Shown here: one piece after another, positions 50,993-59,610 of the stretch
Layout of the letters: each line of letters starts with the position of its first letter
Position numbering within the stretch: position 1 is the first letter of the stretch
Assembly: GCF_000794385.1 (NCBI RefSeq)
Contig: NZ_JTJB01000001.1
Span: 62,001 to 126,000 of the forward strand
Reading direction: 5' to 3'
Source: Thermus sp. 2.9
GTDB taxonomy: Bacteria; Deinococcota; Deinococci; Deinococcales; Thermaceae
DNA length: 64,000 nt
Translations under genes and position numbers: made by a program
The notes under the pieces: model-generated
What the model saw: only the letters and a program-made list of their open reading frames with translations
What the model was told of the DNA's origin: nothing
The model's database searches: none

Positions 50993-52342
50993 CTAGACCA
51001 CCTTGCCCGGATTCAGAAGGCCCTCGGGGTCCAGAAGGGCCTTTAGTCGCCGCATCCAGTCCAGGGCGGGGCCGTGCTCCAGGGGAAGGCACTTTTTCTT
51101 CCGCAGGCCCACTCCGTGCTCCGCGGTGCAGGTGCCCCCGAGTTCCAGGGCCTTTTTTACCAGTTTTTCCGCGTAAGCCTCCGCCTTTTTGTACTCCTCG
51201 GGAAGGACGGGGACCAAGGTGTGGAAGTTGCCGTCTCCCACGTGGCCCAGGATGTTCCCGGTGAGGCCCATTTCCCGAATGAGTGCCTGGGCGAAGCGCA
51301 CCGCCTCGGGGAGGCGGGAAAGGGGGACGGCGGTGTCCGTGATCATGAAGCGGTGGCCGGGGAAGAGGTGAACCAGGGCCCAGTAGGCCTGGTGGCGGGC
51401 CTCCCACTGCTTCTTGCGCTCCTCCTCCGTCTTGGCCGCCTCCACCGCCAGGGCCCCCGCCTCCCGCATGAGCTCCAGGGCCAAGGCGCTTTCCGCCTCC
51501 AGGGCCTCCCGGGTGGAGGAGTGGAACTCCAGGAAGAGGGCGGGGCGCTCGGGGAAGCCCGACCCCAGGTGGCGGTTGAGGGCCTTCAGGGCGAGTTCGT
51601 CCAGAAGTTCCAGGCGGGCCACGGGAAGCCCCGCTGCCATAACCCGGTAGCTTGCTTCCGCCGCCTCCTCCACCCCGGGGAAGAAGACCCTTAGGGCGTG
51701 GACGTGCTCGGGCAAGGGGTGGAGGCGCAGGGTCAGGCGGGTGATGACCCCCAAGGTGCCCTCGGAGCCGATGAAGAGGTCCTTCAGGTCGTAGCCAGCA
51801 CTCGTCTTGCGCACCCCTCGCCCAAGCTCCAGGACCTCGCCGCTTGCCAGGACCACCTGCAGGGCCAGGACGTTTTGCCGCATGCCCCCGTAGCGCACCG
51901 TGGTGGTGCCGCTGGCGTTGGTGGCGGCCATGCCCCCCAAGGTGGCGTCGGCCCCGGGGTCCACGGGGAAGAAGAGGCCCGTGCCTTTGAGGGCCTCGTT
52001 GAGCGCCTTGCGGGTGAGGCCGGGTTCCACCACGCAGAGGAAGTCCGCGGGATGGACCTGAAGGATCCGGTTCATCCGGGACATGTCCAGGCTGATGGCC
52101 TCGCCCACGGGCAAAAGGGCCCCCTCCAGGCTCGTTCCCGCCCCGAAGGGGATGACGGCCACGTTGTGCTCCCGGGCCCAGGCGAGGGCCCTTTGCACGT
52201 CCTCCACCCCTTCCGGGTAGACCACGGCCAGGACCTCCCCTTCCTCGGGGTAGCCCTCGTCCTTGCCGTGGCGCCGCCTTTCCGCAAGGGAGGTTTCCAC
52301 CTTCCAGGGCAGGAGGCTTTTCAGGGCTTCCACCTTGTCCAT
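50993..52342 (-). CDS. FAD-linked oxidase, GlcD/D-lactate dehydrogenase type
   Basis: Flavoprotein of 449 residues that oxidises a 2-hydroxy acid, glycolate or D-lactate. FAD-binding VIPFGAGTSLEGALLPV (64-80), PGADATLGGMAATNASGTTTVRYG (two stretches), then the C-terminal HVGDGNFHTLVPV and CTAEHGVGLRKKKCLPLE regions, all typical of GlcD. No GlcE or GlcF accompanies it. A link with LutABC in lactate use is possible but they are 28 kb apart. Confidence 0.9.
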   Translation of the reverse strand: MDKVEALKSLLPWKVETSLAERRRHGKDEGYPEEGEVLAVVYPEGVEDVQRALAWAREHNVAVIPFGAGTSLEGALLPVGEAISLDMSRMNRILQVHPADFLCVVEPGLTRKALNEALKGTGLFFPVDPGADATLGGMAATNASGTTTVRYGGMRQNVLALQVVLASGEVLELGRGVRKTSAGYDLKDLFIGSEGTLGVITRLTLRLHPLPEHVHALRVFFPGVEEAAEASYRVMAAGLPVARLELLDELALKALNRHLGSGFPERPALFLEFHSSTREALEAESALALELMREAGALAVEAAKTEEERKKQWEARHQAYWALVHLFPGHRFMITDTAVPLSRLPEAVRFAQALIREMGLTGNILGHVGDGNFHTLVPVLPEEYKKAEAYAEKLVKKALELGGTCTAEHGVGLRKKKCLPLEHGPALDWMRRLKALLDPEGLLNPGKVV

Positions 52343-52351
52343 GGGGAAAGT

Positions 52352-53596
52352 TTAGTCCGCTTTGGCGTCGGGGAGGAGGGTTTCCACCTCCCGCACCCGG
52401 GGAAGGAGGTAACCGGAAAGCCCCCAAAGCACCCCCAGGCCCCCGAAGAGGAGGAGCATGAGGGCGATCCCCTCCCCCTGCCCCAAGCGGGGTCCGAAGA
52501 CCCGGTCGGCCAGGGGGCCGGAAAGGACCATGGCCAAGGGGGTGGCGAACCAGGCGATCATGCGCCGGGCGGCAAAGACCTTGCCCTGGACCGCCAGGGG
52601 CACCTTGGCTTGCCAGATGGCCTGGTTGGAGCCATTTAGAAGTGGAATAAAAAACGCCTCCAGGAAGGCCAGGGCCGCCCAGGCCCAAGGGCCCTCCACC
52701 ACCCCCATGAGGGCCAGGGCCAGGCTGGACAGGGCCATGCCCAAGAAGACCCCGTGGACGCGCTGCTTGGGGCCGCCCCAGAGGGAGAGGAAAAGCCCTC
52801 CCACCACCCCGCCCAGGCCCGAGGCGGAGCGCACCAGGGCCAAGGCGCTTTCCGAAAGCCCTGTCTTGGCCAGGACCATGGCGGGCATCACCGTGGCCGC
52901 CAGGGTGGTGAGGAAGTTGACCCCAAAGAACAGGAGCTGGAGGCCGAGAAGGGGTGGCCTTTCCAGGATGAAGCGAAAGCCAAAAAGGGCCTCCCCCAGA
53001 AGGGAGGTCTTTTCCTGGGCCTGGGGTTTGGGGTTAGGGATGGGCACGAGGAGGAGGGTGGTCACCGCCGTGGCAGTTCCCAAAAGGTCCAAGGCGAAGA
53101 TGCCCTCGAGGCCCAAGGGCTTGAGGAGGGCCGCCGCCAGGACCGGGGCCCCCACCCCGGCCAGGGACTCCGCCAGGCTCATCATGCCGCTGGCCCGGGC
53201 GTAGTCCTTCTTGTCCAACATGGCGGAAAGGGCGGCGGAAAGGGCGGGCCAGTGCAGGCTGGAAAGCGCCCCGGTAAAGGCGGACACCAGGTAGAGGTGC
53301 CAGACCTCGAGGCGCCCCACGAGGAAGAGGAGCAGGAGGACTCCCGTGGCCACCCCTCCCGCCAGGTCCGAGGCCAGCATGGCCCACTTCCGGGGATACC
53401 GGTCCACCAAGGCCCCCGCCAAAGGGGAGAGGAGGATGAGGGGCAGGAAGTGGAAAAACCCCAAAAGGGAAAGGGTGGTGGCCAGGCCCGTCTTCTGGTA
53501 GGCGAAAAGGGTGAGGGCGAACCAGGTCATCTCCCGGCCCATCAGGGCCAAAGCCTGGCCCGCCCAGAGCAGGCGGAAGGCGGCGAAGCCCGCCAC
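52352..53596 (-). CDS. MFS transporter
   Basis: Twelve-helix major facilitator, 414 residues, of the multidrug-efflux-like (MFS_3/enterobactin exporter-like) group: LSPLAGALVDRYPRKWAML is the loop 2-3 motif. The GTG start overlaps the stop of the aldo/keto reductase by one base. The substrate is unknown. Confidence 0.88.
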   Translation of the reverse strand: MAGFAAFRLLWAGQALALMGREMTWFALTLFAYQKTGLATTLSLLGFFHFLPLILLSPLAGALVDRYPRKWAMLASDLAGGVATGVLLLLFLVGRLEVWHLYLVSAFTGALSSLHWPALSAALSAMLDKKDYARASGMMSLAESLAGVGAPVLAAALLKPLGLEGIFALDLLGTATAVTTLLLVPIPNPKPQAQEKTSLLGEALFGFRFILERPPLLGLQLLFFGVNFLTTLAATVMPAMVLAKTGLSESALALVRSASGLGGVVGGLFLSLWGGPKQRVHGVFLGMALSSLALALMGVVEGPWAWAALAFLEAFFIPLLNGSNQAIWQAKVPLAVQGKVFAARRMIAWFATPLAMVLSGPLADRVFGPRLGQGEGIALMLLLFGGLGVLWGLSGYLLPRVREVETLLPDAKAD

Positions 53597-54555
53597 TAAA
53601 CCTCGTCCCTTAGGATGGCTTCAATCTTCTCCAGGGCTTCCTTGGGCAGGTCCACCCCGGCCGCGCCCAGGCTCTCCCGGATTTGCTCGGGCCGCGTGGC
53701 CCCGGTGATGGCGCTGCTGATCCCGGGAAGCCTGAGGACCCAGGCCAGGGCCAGCTGGGTGCGGGTGAGGCCCAGCTCCTCCGCCACCTCCTTGAGCTTC
53801 AGCACCTTCTTGCGGTTTTCCTCCGTGAGGTAGCGGGCCCGGAACTGGTCGTAGCGGGCGAAGCGGCTGTCTTCGGGGATCCCCTCGTCGTACTTGCCCG
53901 TGAGCATCCCCTGGGCCAAGGGGCTCCACACCACAAGACCCAGGCCGAACCGCTCCGCCTCGGGGAGGATCTCGTTTTCCACCCGTTCCCGGTAGAGCAT
54001 GGAGTACTGGGGCTGCTCCACGATGGGGGGGTGGAGGCCGTTCGCCTTGGCGAAGGCCACCGCCTCGGCGATGCGGGGGGCGGGCCACTCCGAGGTGCCC
54101 CAGTAGAGGGCGTAGCCCTTCTCCACGATGGTGTGCATGGCGTAGACGCTTTCCTCCATGGGCACCTCGGGGTCGTAGCGGTGGGCGAAGAAGAGGTCCA
54201 CGTAGTCGGTCTTGAGCCGCTTCAGGCTTTTGGTGACGCTCTCCAGAAGGTGCTTGCGGCTCAGGCCCCGGTCGTTGGGGTCTTCGGACATGGGCCAGTA
54301 GGCCTTGGTGGAGAGGACCAGGGTGTGCCGGGGGAACTCCTTAAGCACCTCCCCCATGATCTCCTCCGCCAGGCCCCGGGCGTAAACGTCGGCGTTGTCA
54401 AAGAAGTTCACCCCGCCTTCGTAGGCGATCTTCACGATCTCCCGGACCGTCTCCTTGTCCTTGACCACGTCCCCAAAGGTCACCCAGGCCCCCAAGGAGA
54501 TCTCGGAGACCTTCAGGCCCCACTTGCCGAGTTTCCGGTAGCGCATCTCACCCAT
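53596..54555 (-). CDS. Aldo/keto reductase (Kv-beta-like)
   Basis: NADPH-dependent reductase of 319 residues. FFDNADVYARGLAEEIMG carries the catalytic Asp and Tyr; STKAYWPM has the Lys; HRYDPEVPMEE the His; and GLVVWSPLAQGMLTGKY is the voltage-gated potassium channel beta-like signature. The substrate is not evident. TAGACT (54565-54570) is 9 nt before the ATG, so transcripts start almost at the codon. First gene of the operon with the MFS transporter and GlcD-like oxidase. Confidence 0.92.
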   Translation of the reverse strand: MGEMRYRKLGKWGLKVSEISLGAWVTFGDVVKDKETVREIVKIAYEGGVNFFDNADVYARGLAEEIMGEVLKEFPRHTLVLSTKAYWPMSEDPNDRGLSRKHLLESVTKSLKRLKTDYVDLFFAHRYDPEVPMEESVYAMHTIVEKGYALYWGTSEWPAPRIAEAVAFAKANGLHPPIVEQPQYSMLYRERVENEILPEAERFGLGLVVWSPLAQGMLTGKYDEGIPEDSRFARYDQFRARYLTEENRKKVLKLKEVAEELGLTRTQLALAWVLRLPGISSAITGATRPEQIRESLGAAGVDLPKEALEKIEAILRDEV

Positions 54556-54598
54556 GGCAAGAGGAGTCTACCCCTTGCCCCGGCAATTGACCAGCGGG

Positions 54599-54808
54599 TC
54601 AGTCCCCTTCCACCTCCAGCACCCCGGCTTCCGCCTGGAAGCCAATCCTCTTGTGGGTACCGTCGCAGAAGGGCTTGTTGGCCGAGCCCCCGCAGCGGCA
54701 GAGGAAGACCCGGGGCTTCTCCAGGACCTCTTCCTTCTCCCCCAGGCGCAGGACAAAGCGGGCGCCTTCCAGGCGGATGGGGCCGTTTTCCAGGAACACG
54801 AGCCGCAT
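54599..54808 (-). CDS. CDGSH iron-sulfur protein
   Basis: A 69-residue protein with the single CDGSH motif CRCGGSANKPFCDGTH, which binds a 2Fe-2S cluster through three Cys and one His. Redox or cluster-transfer roles are usual. TAGCAT (54815-54820) lies 6 nt before the ATG. Divergent from the IscA gene, another cluster protein. Confidence 0.92.
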   Translation of the reverse strand: MRLVFLENGPIRLEGARFVLRLGEKEEVLEKPRVFLCRCGGSANKPFCDGTHKRIGFQAEAGVLEVEGD

Positions 54809-54814
54809 GCCCCT

Positions 54815-54910
54815 ATGCTACCCGAGGCCCTGGGCTAGCGACAGGTATGAGAGCTATGGCACCTTCTTTTACCCTTGCCGTGCTAGGCTACGGGGTAAGG
54901 AGGTTGGGGG
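54815..54910. promoter_or_regulatory. Divergent control region, CDGSH and IscA genes
   Basis: Minus-strand TAGCAT (54815-54820) serves the CDGSH gene. On the plus strand TAGGCT near 54890 and the Shine-Dalgarno TAAGGAGG, 7 nt before the ATG at 54911, serve the IscA gene. I see no shared operator. Confidence 0.45.
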
Positions 54911-55291
54911 ATGGTAGAAACGCAGGAGGCGGTTATCCGCATCACTCCTTTGGCAGCGGAAAAGGCTAAGGAGATCCTGACCCGCTACGGCAAGGAGCAC
55001 GCGGCCATCCGGGTCTACATCAAGTCCGGGGGGTGCTCTGGCTTCCAGTACGGCATGGCCGTGGACGAGCGGGAGTTGGAGGGGGACACCTTCGTGGAGA
55101 TGCACGGGGTGCGCCTGGTGGTGGACCCCATGTCCTTACCCTACCTGGTGGGCTCGGAGATTGACTGGGTGGAAAGCCTGATGGGGGGCGGCTTCACCGT
55201 GAACAACCCCAACGCCGCCAGCACCTGTGGCTGCGGCCATTCCTTCCGCACCAAGGACCAGGAGGGCGAGGCCCGCACCTGCGGCCACTAA
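54911..55291 (+). CDS. A-type Fe-S carrier, IscA/ErpA family
   Basis: Carries Fe-S clusters from scaffold to target proteins. The 126-residue HesB-fold protein has Cys42 in [10 protein letters not shown] and the terminal CGCGHSF pair. The last 15 residues ([11 protein letters not shown]) extend beyond the family end. Strong terminator follows at 55312-55331. Confidence 0.92.
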   Translation: MVETQEAVIRITPLAAEKAKEILTRYGKEHAAIRVYIKSGGCSGFQYGMAVDERELEGDTFVEMHGVRLVVDPMSLPYLVGSEIDWVESLMGGGFTVNNPNAASTCGCGHSFRTKDQEGEARTCGH

Positions 55292-55311
55292 GCCTTTCGC
55301 ACCGTTATTTG

Positions 55312-55331
55312 GGGGCCTGGTTTCAGGCCCC
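55312..55331 (+). terminator. Terminator after the IscA gene
   Basis: GGGGCCTG and CAGGCCCC pair around GTTT, followed by TTTACCTTT on the plus strand. It lies 20 nt after the stop. Confidence 0.85.
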
Positions 55332-55346
55332 TTTACCTTTGGCCCA

Positions 55347-55374
55347 TTGACCTTCAGAGTGGGCGCCGTATAAT
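55347..55374 (+). promoter_or_regulatory. Peptide-transporter operon promoter
   Basis: TTGACC (55347-55352), 16 bp, TATAAT (55369-55374). A perfect -10, consistent with strong expression of the binding protein. Confidence 0.85.
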
Positions 55375-55420
55375 GACCTCGGCCACTAAGGAGAGTGCCG
55401 CACACACGAAAGGAGGCAGT

Positions 55421-57289
55421 ATGAGGAAACTAGGCAAACTCGCTGTACTCGGTTTAACCACCCTGGGGCTTGCCCTGGCGGGGCCCCAGGACAACAGCCT
55501 GGTGATCGGGGCCTCGCAGGAACCCCGGGTGCTGGCGGGGGACTTCCTGTCCATCATCTCCAACCAGGCCATCAAGAGTGAGATTGAGGGCTATCTTTTC
55601 GCCCCCTTCATCGGCTTTAACGCCGATAGCCAGAACTTCCCGGTGCTGGCCACCGAGGTGCCCACGCAGCAGAATGGGCGCCTTCGGGTGACGGACATCG
55701 GCGGGGGCAAGAAGCGCCTGGAGATGGACCTGACCATCCGGCCGGATGCCCGCTGGTCCGACGGAAAGCCCATTACTACGGATGACGTGGCCTTTTTCTT
55801 TGAGGTGGGCAAGGCCAAGGGTATGGCCGTGCTGAACCCGGACTACTGGGAGCGGGTAAGCGTGCGCATTCGGGATGCCCGTAATTTTACCCTCATCTTT
55901 GAACCTGCCTACTACTACGACACTTATGGACCCATCGCTACCTATGCTCCTAAGCACATCATGGGCGCAGAGTGGGAAAAGGTGAAGGCGGCGGCCCGCA
56001 ACCTGGACCCCGACAAGGACGCGGAGAAGCTCAACGAGCTTTACCGCAACTTCTTCCTCAAGTTCGCCACGCCCCAGGCCCTGAACCGGGGGGCTATGGT
56101 CTACTCCGGAGCTTTCAAGCTCCGCCGCTGGGTGCCGGGCAACTCCATTGAGATGGAGCGGAACCCCAACTTCCCCATCAAGCCGGAAGGTGGGGAGAGC
56201 CGCTACGTGCAGAAGGTGGTCTACCGCTTCATCCAGAACACCAACTCCCTCCTCGTGGCCATCCTCGGGGGCTCCATTGACGCTACCTCTAGCGTTTCCA
56301 TCACCTTTGACCAGGGCCGTAGCCCGCAGCTTGCCCGCCGTGCTCCTGGCCGCTTTGACATCTGGTTCGTGCCCGGGGCCATCTGGGAGCACATTGACAT
56401 CAACAAGTTTGAAAACTGCCAGGCCGTGCGCGACCTGGGCCTGAACGACAAGCGCACCCGGCAGGCCATCCTCCACGCCCTGAACCGCGAGGGGTTGGTG
56501 AAGGCCTTCTTTGACGGGCTCCAGCCCGTGGCCCACACCTGGATCGCTCCCGTCAACCCCCTCTTCAACCCCAACGTCCGGAAGTACGAGTTTGACCTGA
56601 AGAAGGCGGAGGCCCTCCTCGCGGAAATGGGCTGGCGCAAGGGGCCCGACGGCATCCTGCAGCGCACCGTGGGCGGGCGCACCGTGCGCTTTGAGATTGA
56701 ATACGTGACCACTGCCGGCAACGCCACCCGCGAGCGCACGCAGCAGTTCTTCGCCGAGGACCTGAAGAAGATCGGCATCGCCGTTAAGATCAACAACGCT
56801 CCTTCCGCCGTGGTCTTCGCCGACGACTACATCCAGCGCGCCTCCGAGTGCAAGTGGACGGGGATGTTTGAGTTCGCCTGGGTGTCCAGCCTCCAAGAAG
56901 ATGGCGGCCTCTTCCAGTACAAGAACCTGAACACCGGGGCCATCATGGTGCCCACCAAGGAAAACAACTACCAGGGCCTGAACATCGGTGGCTGGCGCAA
57001 CGACGAGTTTGACCGCTTGACCAGCCAGGCGGTGCTGGAGTTTGACGAGGCCCGCAGGAAGCAGCTCTTCGCCCGGGCGCAGGAGATCTGGGCCGAGGAG
57101 CTCCCCGCCCTGCCCCTCTACTTCCGCGCCAACCCCTACGTGGTGCGCCAGGGCCTCGTGAACTACGTGGCCAGCGCCTACGCCGGCGGCTTCGGCTACC
57201 CCGGCTGGAACGCCTGGGAGATCGGCTGGGCCAGCCGCGGGGCCGTGAAGAAGTGGGACCAGGCGAAGTACGCCCTTTCCATCAAGTAG
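55421..57289 (+). CDS. Peptide-type ABC transporter substrate-binding protein
   Basis: Family 5 extracellular solute-binding protein, 622 residues, exported through a signal peptide (about 1-19, LGLALA). It is recognised by RPDARWSDGKPITTDDVAF, GAFKLRRWVPGNSIEMERN and TRQAILHALNREGL. Ligand likely oligopeptides. AAAGGAGG stands 6 nt before the ATG at 55421. Codon use is more strongly biased than in neighbours, fitting high expression. First gene of the operon. Confidence 0.92.
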   Translation: MRKLGKLAVLGLTTLGLALAGPQDNSLVIGASQEPRVLAGDFLSIISNQAIKSEIEGYLFAPFIGFNADSQNFPVLATEVPTQQNGRLRVTDIGGGKKRLEMDLTIRPDARWSDGKPITTDDVAFFFEVGKAKGMAVLNPDYWERVSVRIRDARNFTLIFEPAYYYDTYGPIATYAPKHIMGAEWEKVKAAARNLDPDKDAEKLNELYRNFFLKFATPQALNRGAMVYSGAFKLRRWVPGNSIEMERNPNFPIKPEGGESRYVQKVVYRFIQNTNSLLVAILGGSIDATSSVSITFDQGRSPQLARRAPGRFDIWFVPGAIWEHIDINKFENCQAVRDLGLNDKRTRQAILHALNREGLVKAFFDGLQPVAHTWIAPVNPLFNPNVRKYEFDLKKAEALLAEMGWRKGPDGILQRTVGGRTVRFEIEYVTTAGNATRERTQQFFAEDLKKIGIAVKINNAPSAVVFADDYIQRASECKWTGMFEFAWVSSLQEDGGLFQYKNLNTGAIMVPTKENNYQGLNIGGWRNDEFDRLTSQAVLEFDEARRKQLFARAQEIWAEELPALPLYFRANPYVVRQGLVNYVASAYAGGFGYPGWNAWEIGWASRGAVKKWDQAKYALSIK

Positions 57290-57307
57290 CCTGGGTGGTA
57301 TAGTGGG

Positions 57308-57333
57308 GCCCGCTGGGGTTAACCCCAGCGGGC
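57308..57333 (+). terminator. Terminator between binding protein and permease
   Basis: An 11-bp stem, GCCCGCTGGGG and its complement, around TTAA, followed by TTTTTAG. It lies within an operon, so it probably limits transcription of the permeases relative to the binding protein. Confidence 0.85.
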
Positions 57334-57363
57334 TTTTTAGTGCCATAAACGGGAGGTACAACG

Positions 57364-58373
57364 GTGTTTGCCTACACGGTGCGCAGGCTTTTGCAGACGA
57401 TCCCTTTACTCCTGGCGGCCAGCGTGGTGATCTACGCCCTTTTGGCCCTGCAGCCGGGGGACCCTTTGGAGGAGCTCAAGCGGCAGAACCCCCGCATGAC
57501 CGCCGAGCAGTTTGAGGCCTTGAAGCGGGCCTACGGCCTAGACAAGCCCCTCTATATCCGCTACTTCAAGTGGCTTTCCCGCGCCGTACAGGGGGACTTG
57601 GGCTACAGCCGCACCTACGGCATTCCGGCGGCGGAGTACATCTTCGTCCAGCGGCTACCCAAGACCCTACTCCTCTCGGGCTTGGCCCTCACCCTGGCTT
57701 TGCTGGTGGCCATCCCCGTGGGGGTGTTTTCCGCTGTCCGCCAGTACTCCGTGGCCGACTACGTCATCACCTTTCTGTCTTTCGTGGGGTTTTCCATGCC
57801 GGTGTTCTTCCTGGGCATCCTCCTCCTCTATCTCTTTGCCATTTGGCTACCTGACCATGTTCCCGGTTTCCCCCGCTTCCCCACGGGGGGGTGCCCGGGG
57901 TCTTGTGGGAGGACGTGCGCTCGGGGGCGGTGAGCCTTTGGGAGTTTATTGGCCAGTGGGCTTGGCACCTGATCCTTCCCGTCATCGCCCTTTCCTCCTT
58001 GCAGATGGCGGAGTGGACCCGCTTCATGCGGGCTTCCCTCTTGGAGGTCCTCTCCCAAGACTACATCCGCACCGCCCGGGCCAAGGGGCTTTCCGAGCGG
58101 GTGGTGCTCTACAAGCATGCCCTAAGGAACGCCCTCATCCCCATCGTTACCCTGGTGGGCTTGGCCATCCCGGGGGTTTTGGGCGGGGCCACCATCACCG
58201 AGACCATCTTCAGCTACCCGGGCATGGGACGGGCCATCTTTGACGCCTTGGTGGAGAAGGACTACAACGTGGCCATGGCCGCCTTGGCCTTCTTGGCCTT
58301 GATGACCGCCTTTTTCAACCTGTTGGCGGACCTTGCCTATGCGGTGGTGGACCCCCGCATCCGCTACAGCTAG
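57364..58373 (+). pseudogene. DppB-like permease, frameshifted at a G7 run
   Basis: Membrane permease of the dipeptide/oligopeptide importer. The frame from the GTG at 57364 reads as a DppB N-terminus to about residue 175, then leaves the homology after PTGG at the run of seven G (57885-57891). The sense continues one base back as [12 protein letters not shown] to the stop at 58373, with [20 protein letters not shown], the inner-membrane EAA loop. A lost G would explain it; so would -1 ribosomal slippage, because the run is a correctly phased G_GGG_GGG heptamer. The rejoined protein would be about 336 residues, the normal length. Confidence 0.85.
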
Positions 58374-58382
58374 AGGTGAACC

Positions 58383-59570
58383 ATGGCGACCGCGACCGCA
58401 TCCCCTAAGCCCAGGACCTTCTTCGGCCTCTTCTGGCGCCGCTTGCGGCGGCACAAAATGGCCATGGCCAGTCTGGTGGTCATCGTCTTCCTCATCCTGA
58501 TGGCCATCTTCGCCCCCTGGCTGGCCCCGTATGACCCCACGGCCCAGCCCACGGGGGAGGACGTGGGCCAGTACTACTTCAACCCCCCTTCCCGGGAGCA
58601 CCCCTTGGGCACCGACGACCTGGGGCGGGACGTGCTTTCCCGCATCATCTATGGCTCCCGCATCTCCCTTTTGGTGGGCTTCGCCGTGGCCTTTTCCAGC
58701 GTGATCCTGGGGACCGTTATGGGCACGCTGGCGGGCTACTTCTCCGGGCGCCCCTTGCGCTTTTACCTGGGCCCTTTGCGCCGGGAGCGGGAGGGGTTTT
58801 ACCCTTGGAGCTTCGCCCTTTGGCGGGTGGTTTCCTGGTTCCTCTACTACGGGGTGCTTTACCTGGTCCTTTCCATCGCCTGGGCCTTGGCCCAAGACGG
58901 CATCCGGGCGGGAAGCGTGGGGAGCTACCTGGGCTTTGGGCTCACCTTGGCCCTGGTGCTCTGGGCCGCCTGGTATGGGCTTAAGGGGCAGATCCGGCTG
59001 GACCTGGACGTGGCCATCAGCCGCCTCATTGACTTCATGCTCACCATCCCCACCCTGCCTTTGCTCCTGGTGCTTTCCGCCCTCCTCCGGGACCCTGGGG
59101 TCAAGGTGGGGCAGTGGGCGCAAGGGGTGTTTGGGGATGCGGCGAGCGTTTTCATCATCATCGCCATCTTGGTGCTTTTCGGCTGGCTGGGCACGGCGAG
59201 GCTGGTGCGGGGGAACATCCTCTCCCTGCGGGAGCAGGACTACGCCACCGCCGCCCAGGCCCTGGGGGCCACGGACGCCCGCATCATGTTCCGCCACCTG
59301 GTGCCCAACACCCTGGCCCCCCTCATCGTCCAGGCTACCCTGCAAGTGGGTGGGGCGATCCTTACGGAGGCGGCGCTTTCCTTCCTGGGCTTTGGCATCC
59401 AGCCCCCGGTGGCCACCTGGGGCAACATGCTGACCAACGCCCAGGAGTACATCTTCACCGCCCCGTGGCTGGCCCTGCCCCCGGGCTTCATGATCTTCAT
59501 CACCGTCTTGGCCTTTAACTACCTGGGGGACGGCCTGCGGGACGCTCTGGACCCGCGGAGCCGGCTCTAG
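58383..59570 (+). CDS. DppC-like permease
   Basis: Second permease of the peptide importer, 395 residues, about 90 more than usual. The EAA loop REQDYATAAQALGATDARI and HPLGTDDLGRDVLSRIIYGSRIS are standard. The extra sequence (residues about 125-200) lies between helix 2 and helix 3 and has two added hydrophobic segments, VVSWFLYYGVLYLVLSIAW and LGFGLTLALVLWAAWYG. The ATPase subunits DppD/F are not in the window. Confidence 0.9.
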   Translation: MATATASPKPRTFFGLFWRRLRRHKMAMASLVVIVFLILMAIFAPWLAPYDPTAQPTGEDVGQYYFNPPSREHPLGTDDLGRDVLSRIIYGSRISLLVGFAVAFSSVILGTVMGTLAGYFSGRPLRFYLGPLRREREGFYPWSFALWRVVSWFLYYGVLYLVLSIAWALAQDGIRAGSVGSYLGFGLTLALVLWAAWYGLKGQIRLDLDVAISRLIDFMLTIPTLPLLLVLSALLRDPGVKVGQWAQGVFGDAASVFIIIAILVLFGWLGTARLVRGNILSLREQDYATAAQALGATDARIMFRHLVPNTLAPLIVQATLQVGGAILTEAALSFLGFGIQPPVATWGNMLTNAQEYIFTAPWLALPPGFMIFITVLAFNYLGDGLRDALDPRSRL

Positions 59571-59587
59571 GGCTTCGGGGGTCCAGG

Positions 59588-59610
59588 GGCCGGCTACGCC
59601 GGTCTCTTTT
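59588..59610 (+). terminator. Terminator after dppC
   Basis: GGCCGGC and GCCGGTC pair (one G-T pair) around TAC, followed by TCTTTTA. It covers the gap between convergent dppC and truA. Confidence 0.6.

Noticed and set aside
57288-57304. TTTCCA-N17-TATAGT at the end of the binding-protein gene as a permease promoter
   Set aside because: Transcription would start inside the strong terminator stem 57308-57333 and be stopped at once.
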